From Bacteroides sp. (GTDB lineage: Bacteria > Bacteroidota > Bacteroidia > Bacteroidales > Muribaculaceae), in assembly GCA_014802175.1 (NCBI GenBank), contig JAAVCU010000002.1, positions 25,072 through 61,242 of the forward strand: a DNA stretch of 36,171 nt, in the 5' to 3' direction. This document shows, piece by piece, positions 16,129-24,229 of this stretch. How positions within the stretch are numbered: position 1 is the first letter of the stretch; the number at the start of each line of letters is the position of its first letter. A program made the translations under genes and the position numbers. The notes beneath the pieces were generated by a model. The model searched no databases and was not told where the DNA came from. It was given only the letters and a program-made list of their open reading frames with translations.

Positions 16129-18834
16129 TTATCTTGTTATTTTGTTTACCAACACAGTGCCGTCCGCAAATCGCTTCCGCACAATCGTCACTCCCATCTC
16201 CGACGGCTTCTCCATTCTGAATCCCTGAATTGAATAATACTCAACATCCACCACTTCATTCTCCGCTCCAATTACCGGAACATCAGATGAATCCGTAGCT
16301 GCATAGTTCTTAATTTCCGCCGGATCCAAAGCTCTGTTAAAAACCCTGACCTTGCTTACACTTCCACCCGTTCCGGTCTTCACATCCTGACTTCTGCCAA
16401 TATAAGTCAGAGTTCTGTAATCAGGTATGAAACCCCGCAGACCTGTGCCTACCGGCTCTCCGCCGATATAGAGAGATGCCTCTCCCCCTGCAACAGCGAT
16501 AGCTACCGACACCGGCACATCCCTCTCCAATTCCGGACCTATGATCACATCTTTAGCACCATCCTTAACTCCCGTCAGTGTAACCACACCACCATCAGCA
16601 AGCGACAGTGTAAGGCAATTATCCTTTCCATATCCGGTGGAGAACAATGGTTTGGAAGTACGGATCGCCACCATGGTCACCGTGAATTCTTCACTGTCAA
16701 GAATCGTGTATGGCAATTGTCCGAACTGTCCGGCACTAAAATTCAAAGCTCCCTGAGAATATCCCGGAGTCAGCGAGGTCCACATCGAGAACTTGTTCTC
16801 ACTCACATCCAGCAGATCCGACTCAAGAGGGAAGTAAGCTATCTCACTCTTCGCCGGAGATATACTTACATTTACACACTCGGAAGCCTCAGAACGGTTT
16901 CCGGAAGCGTCCACCGCAAGAACCTTATAGCTGTAATCACGACATGTGACAGTATTGTCAAGAAAACGTCGGGGTTGCAATCCGCGCGCCACCACGTTAT
17001 ATCTGTCTGCGCCGTTCTCTGCCCTCAGCAACGTGTATGTGACTTCACCGGCATCTGCAACCGCTTCCCATTCAAGAAGCACTGATGCGGAACGTGCATT
17101 GGCCGTCAAGCCCGCCGGCGCATGAGGTTTGTCAAACTCCACCGGCGCACCTACGGGTATGAAGCGCCATTTCTGCGTATCATTATCGGAGCGCTCCTCC
17201 TGAGTCAAAGAAATATTCCGCGTTGAGACACATTGCAGATATAGCGCACTCTCCTTGTTGCGGATATGAAACCATCCGTCGCCATCATATTCCAATGCCC
17301 ACTGCTGATTGGCACCGGTGCCGGGGGCATAATAGATCATCTGCTGACCAGCCTTCAGACTATAGTTGGTGTTATCCATACGCTGACCGTCGTTCGCGTT
17401 CGAAATCCAGAAATAGCTGAAGTCTCCACCCGTGTTATACGGCACCGGTTTCACATTCCATTGCTGATGCGAAGCTCCGGAATACGACTGCTGTTCGAGG
17501 CGTGTCTGATTACTTGTGCTTCCGTTTCTACCACCAATCACCCAGCCGGAATTCTTATTCGCCAACACATAATTGCCGCTGAGGACTGGGCGCGGATCAT
17601 CGCCCGTCTCTATATTCAGCATAGTCTCGGCATTCTTTTGGTTCTCCGACTGATAAACGCCTCGGTCATCGCCCGGGAGCGTCACGGTGTACTCCCGCAC
17701 CGGACCGTGCCCGTCAATGAACACATCTCCGCCAAACGACACGAACTTAAATGTCGAAGGTTTCGCCTGACGTTCGGAGCATCCGAGAAAAGCACGGATC
17801 TTACCGTCGGGCATACGATAGACAGACGCCGCCGACCACGCGTCGCGATTCTCGCCATATCCGAGCCGTTCGCCGAAACTGGCTTTCATAAACTCGCCAC
17901 GCGCCTGCTCGGCAGTGCCCCACCAGATACCGGTCTGCATACCATATTCCACACCTACCATCGCCTCCATCACATTGTGAAGTTCATCGGCAGTGGCGTG
18001 TTTCCCATCCTCCCTTACTTTTGCGAAGAAATCAGCATAGTTATTGAAATTTCCTGCCAACTGATGTGTGTTTCCTTCATCAAGAAATTCACGGTTATAC
18101 TCGTACCATTCCCAGGCTACATCGTCATTGAGGGTGTTGCCCCCGCTTATCCGCACATCCTTGAATCGCGGATACTGAGTGAAATCCTTTAAATTACGGG
18201 CAATCTCGTAAAACAGTTCCCTCGGCGTACCATTCACCTCAAGATCCGGCTCATTCAGTGGAGCTATCGTCACCACCTCATAACCCTTCTTCTGCACGGC
18301 AGCCATCGTTGCATCGATCAGGTCAGCCCATTTGCGTCCCTGCGCCACAACATCCCCAACGTATGTTTTGTCGGAATGCCACGGATCATCCGGATTCACA
18401 TAGTCATAACCGCCATAGACACTCTTCACCGTGCGGTCCCCTCCGTCGAGGTTCAACATTATTTCTACCTGCTTCCCTATGAGACCAACTGTCTTCATCC
18501 TGGAATCAAGATTTCTCTGAAGAGAAGTGGGGAGAACACCCTTTTGGGTAATCTCCGCCCACGGCTGGAAAGAGACCCGGGCGCATGCGATAGTAGAGGG
18601 AGTTGCAAACCGCACACCCCGCGTCATATTCGTCTCGCTGTTCCAGGCAGTATCGAATCCCCACCTGATAGGCAGCTTCTTTCCAGCCCCATAGGGATTG
18701 AAGAGCACCGTATTATCAATATTCATCGTTTTGGAATACAGGCTCCACGCTGTCACAAGCTCCAGTGCATCCTCTGCAGAAGCATCCCCCGCACCGGCCG
18801 CAACCAACATAATCCCTACAAAAATCTTCTTCAT
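16129..18834 (-). CDS. Multidomain clan-A-like glycoside hydrolase with ricin-type, Fn3 and LamG-like domains
   Basis: The best start is ATG 18834 (MKKIFVGIML..., signal peptide to about residue 20); a longer frame would need TTG. The 901 residues read as: a TIM-barrel-like catalytic region (about 25-320) with APLNEPD at 191-197, where E195 fits the acid/base of clan A; candidate nucleophiles are E290 (HNVMEAM) or E296; a beta-sandwich (about 325-390); a ricin-type lectin module (about 415-560) with QQW/QKW repeats; a fibronectin-III-like domain (about 570-655); a LamG/concanavalin-like domain (about 665-845); and a C-terminal tail EYYSIQGFRM...IVNKITR-like resembling type IX sorting tails. 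GH30- or GH39-like is my guess; the family is not assigned. It starts 8 bases after the GH28-like gene stop. Confidence 0.75.
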   Translation of the reverse strand: MKKIFVGIMLVAAGAGDASAEDALELVTAWSLYSKTMNIDNTVLFNPYGAGKKLPIRWGFDTAWNSETNMTRGVRFATPSTIACARVSFQPWAEITQKGVLPTSLQRNLDSRMKTVGLIGKQVEIMLNLDGGDRTVKSVYGGYDYVNPDDPWHSDKTYVGDVVAQGRKWADLIDATMAAVQKKGYEVVTIAPLNEPDLEVNGTPRELFYEIARNLKDFTQYPRFKDVRISGGNTLNDDVAWEWYEYNREFLDEGNTHQLAGNFNNYADFFAKVREDGKHATADELHNVMEAMVGVEYGMQTGIWWGTAEQARGEFMKASFGERLGYGENRDAWSAASVYRMPDGKIRAFLGCSERQAKPSTFKFVSFGGDVFIDGHGPVREYTVTLPGDDRGVYQSENQKNAETMLNIETGDDPRPVLSGNYVLANKNSGWVIGGRNGSTSNQTRLEQQSYSGASHQQWNVKPVPYNTGGDFSYFWISNANDGQRMDNTNYSLKAGQQMIYYAPGTGANQQWALEYDGDGWFHIRNKESALYLQCVSTRNISLTQEERSDNDTQKWRFIPVGAPVEFDKPHAPAGLTANARSASVLLEWEAVADAGEVTYTLLRAENGADRYNVVARGLQPRRFLDNTVTCRDYSYKVLAVDASGNRSEASECVNVSISPAKSEIAYFPLESDLLDVSENKFSMWTSLTPGYSQGALNFSAGQFGQLPYTILDSEEFTVTMVAIRTSKPLFSTGYGKDNCLTLSLADGGVVTLTGVKDGAKDVIIGPELERDVPVSVAIAVAGGEASLYIGGEPVGTGLRGFIPDYRTLTYIGRSQDVKTGTGGSVSKVRVFNRALDPAEIKNYAATDSSDVPVIGAENEVVDVEYYSIQGFRMEKPSEMGVTIVRKRFADGTVLVNKITR

Positions 18835-18842
18835 AAAAAATT

Positions 18843-20198
18843 TCAATTCCTCTCTCCCGCATACTCCGGGAAATTCTCTGCCACCACCTTAAAATCGCGC
18901 ACCTTCAGATCCGTTACGTTCTCGGTGTAGATACCGTAAACCTTACCGCTGACGAATCCTTCACCATCGCAAGGACGCTTATCATACACACCCTTGGGAT
19001 ATGCGGTCTGCTCCTTGAGCGTCAGATCCACATTATCAAGAAGGATATTCGACACCTTTCCCGGCACATCTCCACCTATAAAGATACCATTCTCGGAAGT
19101 GGAGGCAATGTTAATGAAACGGATATTCTTCACCTCGCCGCAAGAGCCCTTCGTTGCCCCCTTCGGGAAACGCCAGCCGGCATCCTTATGATTACCCACG
19201 GCGCGCGGATAGGAAGTCACGTAAATCGGTTCAGACTTACCCCACCACACATCTGAGAAGAGTTTGCAATCCACAATCATATTGGAGAAAGTGACATCCT
19301 CTACCGTACCCTCGTCGCGGTTCTGAATACCCACACCGCGATTCGATGCCGTTATAATGCAGTTATTGAAAAGCACGCGCGCAATGCGGTCCATATTCTC
19401 CGAGCCTATCTTCACCGCGCAGGAGCGGGAAGTCATGATACAGTTCGTCACCACCACATCCTCGCAGGGACCATACTCCTCGAACTCACGACGGTTTTTC
19501 AGACAGATGCAATCGTCGCCACTCTCTATGAAGCAATTCGAGATACGCACCTTACGCGAATGGTCTATATCGATGCCGTCGCCGTTACGCACCTTCAGGT
19601 TGTTGAGTAACGAGATGTCGGAGATCGCCACATCGTAGCACCCTACAAGATGCACTGTCCAGTAAGCCGAGTTGGCTATCGTCACACCCTGAATCTTTAC
19701 ATTCTTGGCATTGATGAGTGTCAGCACATGCGGACGTGGATCAAACGTGGTCACCGGCTTCAACTCGAAGGAGTCATCCAGTTCCGCACCCATGAAAGCT
19801 ACTGCATTACCATCGATGCGTCCTGTGCCGGTTATTGATACATTCCGGAGATCCTGACCCGAGAGCCACATCATTCCCTCACCTTCATTCGCACGGAAAG
19901 CACTCTCCTTGTAGATACTCTCGTCCGGATTTGCAAGCAGCACGGAATTTGGTTCGAGGTGCATATCCACATTCGATTTCAGATGCAACGGACCGGAGAG
20001 GAAAGTCTTCCCGGCAGCGAAGGTCACGCTGCCACCACCCTCTGCCATACACGCATCAATGGCGCGCTGAATAGCCACAGCATCATCGGTCTTACCATCA
20101 CCCTTCGCACCGAAATCCGTAACGGCGAAATCCTTCGCCATCATTGATACCCCACCGCAAAGCAAACCAAATCCTACCACTAAACTCCTGTAATTCAT
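18843..20198 (-). CDS. GH28-like right-handed beta-helix hydrolase
   Basis: GH28 enzymes hydrolyse galacturonan-type and some other glycosides. The 451-residue protein has a signal peptide (MNYRSLVVGFGLLCGGVSMMA) and the pectate-lyase-superfamily N-terminus DFGAKGDGKTDD at 28-39, then beta-helix repeats. Family active-site motifs are partly kept: NGDGID at 206-211 and the Asp pair SGDDC at 227-230. The third family motif, Gly-His-Gly, is replaced by S259-C260-A261 within SRSCAVKIGSE, so the usual histidine is absent. It may act on a different substrate from polygalacturonases, or have altered catalysis. It is followed 8 bases later by the clan-A-like hydrolase and is separated from the upstream GH92 by 194 bases of repeats. 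Confidence 0.85.
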   Translation of the reverse strand: MNYRSLVVGFGLLCGGVSMMAKDFAVTDFGAKGDGKTDDAVAIQRAIDACMAEGGGSVTFAAGKTFLSGPLHLKSNVDMHLEPNSVLLANPDESIYKESAFRANEGEGMMWLSGQDLRNVSITGTGRIDGNAVAFMGAELDDSFELKPVTTFDPRPHVLTLINAKNVKIQGVTIANSAYWTVHLVGCYDVAISDISLLNNLKVRNGDGIDIDHSRKVRISNCFIESGDDCICLKNRREFEEYGPCEDVVVTNCIMTSRSCAVKIGSENMDRIARVLFNNCIITASNRGVGIQNRDEGTVEDVTFSNMIVDCKLFSDVWWGKSEPIYVTSYPRAVGNHKDAGWRFPKGATKGSCGEVKNIRFINIASTSENGIFIGGDVPGKVSNILLDNVDLTLKEQTAYPKGVYDKRPCDGEGFVSGKVYGIYTENVTDLKVRDFKVVAENFPEYAGERN

Positions 20199-20211
20199 AT
20201 CCTTGACAGTT

Positions 20212-20281
20212 TTTATAATTAATAATTAATGATTAATAATTAATAATTGAGCTATTCAGCTATAATTGAGCTATTCAGCTG
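20212..20281 (-). repeat. Dispersed intergenic repeat, copy 2, with TTAATRA heptamers
   Basis: On the minus strand two copies of AGCTGAATAGCT (20269-20280 and 20250-20261), 19 bases apart, are followed by CAATTAT and then four TTATTAA-type heptamers (20219-20246). The same order occurs on the plus strand at 8431-8476. Confidence 0.7.
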
Positions 20282-20336
20282 ATTATCTATTATTTGAGCA
20301 TTAATTATATAGTTATGTTTTCTTATAGTTTATCTT

Positions 20337-20413
20337 TTACCTCTTATCTATAACCTATAACCTATCGCCTATCGCCTATAGCCTATAGCCTATCACCTAT
20401 CACCTCTTACCTC
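20337..20413 (-). repeat. Heptamer tract, eleven units, overlapping a stop codon
   Basis: Read on the minus strand, eleven exact 7-base units follow TAGGNNA. Three different units each occur as an adjacent identical pair (TAGGCTA, TAGGCGA, TAGGTTA). The first units encode the last residues of the GH92 (EVRGDR) and the third supplies its TGA stop at 20393-20395. Confidence 0.93.
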
Positions 20414-23236
20414 TGCCATCCAATTGATTTCGAGAGGATTGTTGGCCATTCCGACTATCAGGGGAAGCGTCGGATCATCGAGAATCCACAGCTCCGCACC
20501 CTCTGCGTCCGTAACCGGGAGCACCGTCCCCAACTTCGTAGGCTCCGGATCACCTGCCAACTCATAACGCACGCCATCATAAACAAACTCCCCTTTCTCT
20601 TTCAGCTCGCGTAAAGCCCTGCGCGAAATCATCGCGAAAGTCTCATTATCCGGAAGCGTTAGATAGTTGCCATCTTCCGGCATACGGAAGCCCAGCGAAG
20701 AACCATTCTCCACAGCCTCCGGCGTCATCCGGTAAGTTCCCGACCACCATTTGAGATTGCGTTCGATGCCCCAATGCAATGTCACACCTCCATCTTTATC
20801 TTCAGTAAACACATATTGGAACTTGCGAGTCTGCCCATGCAGCTTATACACGAACAGCAAGGTGTCCGAAAGCAGCGTCTGCTCCACATCGCGTAGCCCG
20901 CTGAGATACGCCTCCCGGTGCGATCCTGCCTCGCGAAGCCGGTCGCGTTCAGGGTGCTTTGCTCCTGCAAGTCTCGCAGCGTATCCCTTCGGCGCTTTGC
21001 TTCCCATCTTCAAGCGAAGTTCACCCCCGGCTGCGAGATCCGAATGCTTCAGGAATGAAGTTGAATACTCCTTGCCATTGAGCGTGGCAGATTGAATATA
21101 GCGGTTCTTGTCGGAAAGGTTCTCAGCCACGATTCGGAAGCTCTTACCCTCAGGCAATGCAATCTCGCTCTCGCGCAGCAGAGGAGTGTGGATCAGGTAA
21201 TAATCCTGACCGGCATTCGGGTAGATACCCATCATGTGAAACGCAAGCCACGACGACATCGCCCCCGAATCATCATTACCGGGCAATCCCGGCGGAGTGT
21301 CGGAATAACTCTCGGCTATGATCTCCAGCACCCTGTCCGAACTCCGTACCGGCTTCCCTATCCAGTGATAGAGCATCGGACTCAGGAACGACGGCTCATT
21401 GTTGACATTGAAATATTTCTTATCGAAGAATTTATCGAGGCGTGCCTCAAAAGCCTCCGGACCCCCGCATTTCTCTATCAATCCATCCACATCGTGCGGG
21501 ATACTCAACGAGTATTCCCACGACGAAGCCTCGTAGAAGAACATCCCCCACCATGGCTTATACCATGGACCCTCAAACATCATCGGGTAATAGCGGAATG
21601 TCGGTGATCGTTCGGCAGAGTGACCGAACGGAAGTTCGTCGAGCCATCGTCCGGCAGCATCGCGCGGCATGATAAACCCTTTCGTGCCGTCGTGCTCATA
21701 ACCATCGCGCCATAGGTTCTTCCAGTTGCCTGACCGCTTCAGATATTTATCCGCCAACCTGTCATAACCCAATCCTTTCGCCACCTCGTAAATGGCGTAG
21801 TCGCAATATGAATACTCCACGGTGCGGTTTCCGGCGCGATCCACACCGTATGGCACATAACCGAGACGCATATATTCGTTGAGTCCGCCACGCCCCTCCG
21901 CCTCATGGCGGTCGCCGGGATCAACCTCGCCATCTTTAAGCATAGCGAGAAGCGCTTCCTCCCAATCTATTCCTTCCAACCCTTTGACGAAAGCATCGGC
22001 GAGAACGATCTCGGCATTAGACCCTCCTTGAGTTCTGCCGTTGGAGTTACCGCTGCGCGCATCGGGCATATAGCCGTCGCGCTTCCATATATTGATAAGG
22101 GAATTCACAATCTCCGCCTCCCGCTTCGGATCAATCAGTGTGATCAGGGGCGAGGAAGAGCGGTACGTATCCCAGATTGCATAAAAATCATCGTAATAAG
22201 GTTCCGGATCATTCCAAAGCGGATTCTCGCCTGTGCGATCCACCGGCATTATCATCGTGTGATAAAGTGCCGTATAGAACATCCGCTTAAGCCTCTCGTC
22301 GGCCTTCGGATCTATCTTGATACGTGTCAGCAGCTCCTCCCACGAATCGAGGAGTTCGGAGTGGAGAGCATCGAAACTTTTGCCGGAAGTGCAAGCTACC
22401 AGATTCTCTTTCGCCTTAAGCTCGCTGATGAACGATATACCGACCCTGACATTTAGTGTATCGACATTATCAGCAAAATACAACATGGCTCCGGTCTGCT
22501 CCCCGGAATCGTATTGTCCGAGTTCACCCGACATCTTGCCGCTCTTCCAGGTCTCGGTCTTTACGGCCGGACGATCCGTCTGCAAGCAGAAATATACAGT
22601 GTAAGCCCTGCCATTGTTCCAGCCACCGCGCACGCGGTTGTAACCGCGTACCTCCGTGTCGGATACAATCTGCACCTGCGAACCGATGAACTGCTGCGCC
22701 TCGCGCGTATCGCGCACCTTGTTCTCACCAAGGAAGAAACCTGCATCTACAATCAATCCCTGTTCCGCACCCTTAGGATAAGAGATACGGTAAACTGATG
22801 CGCGCGGTGTAGTCGTGATTTCGGTAAAGATACCGGAGTTCTTATATTTTGTGGCATAATAACCCAGGGAGATCTCCTCCGTGTCGCGGTAATCGATAGC
22901 CTCGAAGCGCGAACCGATAGGTGCAAGCGTTGGTGCTCCTGAACCTATGAAAGGCTGGATCAGGATATTTCCATACTTCGGTCCGCCCCCTGTGCCGCTC
23001 ACGTGAACCTGCGCGAAACCATTGACCTGCGTCGGTGCAGGCATCCATCCGCTGTTGGGCGACACCGTGCAATCCGGCGACGGCTTCACCATCCCGAACG
23101 GCATCGACGGCCCGATAAACACACGGCCGAGCCCCTCCGACCCGATCTTCGGATCGACATAATCCGTAAGTTTTTCGGCTGAAGCCGAAAAACCGAAAAC
23201 GAGGGCACCCACCGCCCAAAGCAAAAACCTCCGCAT
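20393..23236 (-). CDS. GH92 exo-alpha-mannosidase with extra C-terminal domain
   Basis: The 947-residue protein has a signal peptide (to about SASA, residue 20) and a GH92 start VDPKIGSEGLGRVFIGPSMPFGM (27-49). Catalytic-domain motifs are FYAIWDTYRSSSPLITL (351-367), GYMPDARSGN (388-397), a YSLSIPHDVDGL stretch near 575-586 and GNDDSGAMSSW (653-663). GH92 homology should end near 745; about 200 further residues (750-947) form an extra domain I do not recognise, with KFQYVFTED, WGIERNLKWWSGTYRM and LWILDDPTLPLIVGM. It is probably periplasmic or surface-linked exo-alpha-mannosidase, first of the hydrolase genes after the transposase region. Its last residues and stop are written by a heptamer repeat tract. 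Confidence 0.93.
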   Translation of the reverse strand: MRRFLLWAVGALVFGFSASAEKLTDYVDPKIGSEGLGRVFIGPSMPFGMVKPSPDCTVSPNSGWMPAPTQVNGFAQVHVSGTGGGPKYGNILIQPFIGSGAPTLAPIGSRFEAIDYRDTEEISLGYYATKYKNSGIFTEITTTPRASVYRISYPKGAEQGLIVDAGFFLGENKVRDTREAQQFIGSQVQIVSDTEVRGYNRVRGGWNNGRAYTVYFCLQTDRPAVKTETWKSGKMSGELGQYDSGEQTGAMLYFADNVDTLNVRVGISFISELKAKENLVACTSGKSFDALHSELLDSWEELLTRIKIDPKADERLKRMFYTALYHTMIMPVDRTGENPLWNDPEPYYDDFYAIWDTYRSSSPLITLIDPKREAEIVNSLINIWKRDGYMPDARSGNSNGRTQGGSNAEIVLADAFVKGLEGIDWEEALLAMLKDGEVDPGDRHEAEGRGGLNEYMRLGYVPYGVDRAGNRTVEYSYCDYAIYEVAKGLGYDRLADKYLKRSGNWKNLWRDGYEHDGTKGFIMPRDAAGRWLDELPFGHSAERSPTFRYYPMMFEGPWYKPWWGMFFYEASSWEYSLSIPHDVDGLIEKCGGPEAFEARLDKFFDKKYFNVNNEPSFLSPMLYHWIGKPVRSSDRVLEIIAESYSDTPPGLPGNDDSGAMSSWLAFHMMGIYPNAGQDYYLIHTPLLRESEIALPEGKSFRIVAENLSDKNRYIQSATLNGKEYSTSFLKHSDLAAGGELRLKMGSKAPKGYAARLAGAKHPERDRLREAGSHREAYLSGLRDVEQTLLSDTLLFVYKLHGQTRKFQYVFTEDKDGGVTLHWGIERNLKWWSGTYRMTPEAVENGSSLGFRMPEDGNYLTLPDNETFAMISRRALRELKEKGEFVYDGVRYELAGDPEPTKLGTVLPVTDAEGAELWILDDPTLPLIVGMANNPLEINWMAEVRGDR

Positions 23237-23265
23237 AACTCTTAAATCTGAGTATTTTATTAATC

Positions 23266-23675
23266 GACCTCTTCGAGGCCGGTGTTATTATTGTCTTATC
23301 CGCCCCACACCTTCCTCGCTAACGCTCGTCGATATGGGGTTACTATTAAACCACCCCTTCGGGGTTCTGTGCTACAGTTTTTTAACCGCGACTAAGCCAC
23401 TAAGAAGCGTCACGTTATATTTTGTTTACCGCGACTAAGCCACTAAGAAGCGTCACGTTATATTTTGTTTACCGCGACTAAGCCACGAAGGAGCGTCACA
23501 TCATATTTTGTTTACCGCGACAAAGCCCCTTAGAAAGGTCACGATATATCTTGTTTACCGCGACTAAGCCCCGGAGGGGCGATGTAGTAGTATCCCCATA
23601 TCGATGTGAAGAAGCAAAGCGGATGAACATCGGTATGGGGTCGCCTCTATCTTCAACCGGGGCCTCGAAGAGGTC
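23266..23675. repeat. Nested inverted-repeat (REP-like) block beside the transposase
   Basis: The outer arms, 23266-23280 and 23661-23675, are a perfect 15-base inverted repeat (GACCTCTTCGAGGCC), each itself partly palindromic, with further imperfect matching outward. A second pair inside, 23329-23348 and 23585-23604, matches at 18 of 20 bases. The right half also forms a hairpin: 23594-23607 pairs with 23627-23640 with one wobble. The block starts about 30 bases past the GH92 start and ends 13 bases from the end of the transposase gene. This 452-base interval contains no credible gene. Confidence 0.85.
23385..23570. repeat. 43-base tandem direct repeat, four full units and a partial fifth
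   Basis: Units begin ACCGCGACTAAGCC at 23385, 23428, 23471, 23514 and 23557, an exact 43-base period. Units 1 and 2 are identical or nearly so; 3 and 4 diverge; 5 breaks off after 14 bases into a CCCCGGAGGGG hairpin. The tract sits at the centre of the inverted-repeat block. Confidence 0.93.
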
Positions 23676-23688
23676 CACTAATACTATC

Positions 23689-24123
23689 CTAACCCTTATA
23701 TATCCTGAGTTGAGCTTTTGTCACTAATCTTTCGAATTCTTCTTCATCACTAACTGTGAGGTGATGCGATTGCTGACTTTCGATATACTTATATACTGCA
23801 TCCCTGTGCGAAGCCGACAAAGAGAAGGCTCCGTATTCTTTTGCCCAGCCATCAAATCCCGGAAACAACCCGGATTGCTTAGCCCATACTGACGAGTGTG
23901 ATTTTATCTCCCTCATTAAATCAGATAAAGCTACTTCCGGACTCAAGCTCAATAAAATATGAAGATGATTTCTTACTCCATTAATTATAAAAGCTTTACT
24001 TTTCATCTTCTTTATTTCAGAACCAAGAAAAGCATACATCTGGCTTGAATTCTCAGGATTCAGTGTTCCTTTACGTTCAAAAGTCCCGAACACCACATGA
24101 TATAAAGAAGATACATAACTCAT
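23689..24123 (-). CDS. IS200-like Y1 transposase, RAYT type
   Basis: The 144-residue protein belongs to the Y1 HUH superfamily that nicks and joins single-stranded DNA at hairpins. The HUH motif is H53-L54-H55 in NHLHILL, and the likely catalytic tyrosine is Y113 in VYKYIESQQSHH; both are intact. It lacks a TnpB partner, and the hairpins and tandem repeats lie on its 3' side, so it resembles REP-associated (RAYT) transposases more than a complete IS200/IS605 element. It has the same orientation as the PUL and splits it between the glycan-binding protein and the first GH92. It may be a domesticated gene acting on the neighbouring repeats, which is inference. Confidence 0.88.
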   Translation of the reverse strand: MSYVSSLYHVVFGTFERKGTLNPENSSQMYAFLGSEIKKMKSKAFIINGVRNHLHILLSLSPEVALSDLMREIKSHSSVWAKQSGLFPGFDGWAKEYGAFSLSASHRDAVYKYIESQQSHHLTVSDEEEFERLVTKAQLRIYKG

Positions 24124-24174
24124 AATGCAAAAATAAGATTTTCAAGTCAGTCAAGCAAATAATTCCTTAAAATT

Positions 24175-24206
24175 AATGGGCAAAAGCCGGACGGCTTCTG
24201 CCCATT
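24175..24206 (-). terminator. Terminator after the surface glycan-binding-like gene
   Basis: An 8-base outer stem AATGGGCA/TGCCCATT plus an inner AAGCC/GGCTT pair form a hairpin just past the stop at 24230. The T-run after it on the minus strand is broken (TAATTTTAAGG), so termination may be partial, letting some transcripts continue to the hydrolases. Confidence 0.55.
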
Positions 24207-24229
24207 ATTGCCTTTAGGAAGGGGGTGGA

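Noticed and set aside
23385-23570. CRISPR array
   Set aside because: The 43-base units follow each other directly with no unique spacers, and there are no cas genes.
23496-23678. Small protein gene of 60 codons between the repeats and the transposase
   Set aside because: It is made of the tandem repeat and the palindromes themselves and has no features of a real protein.
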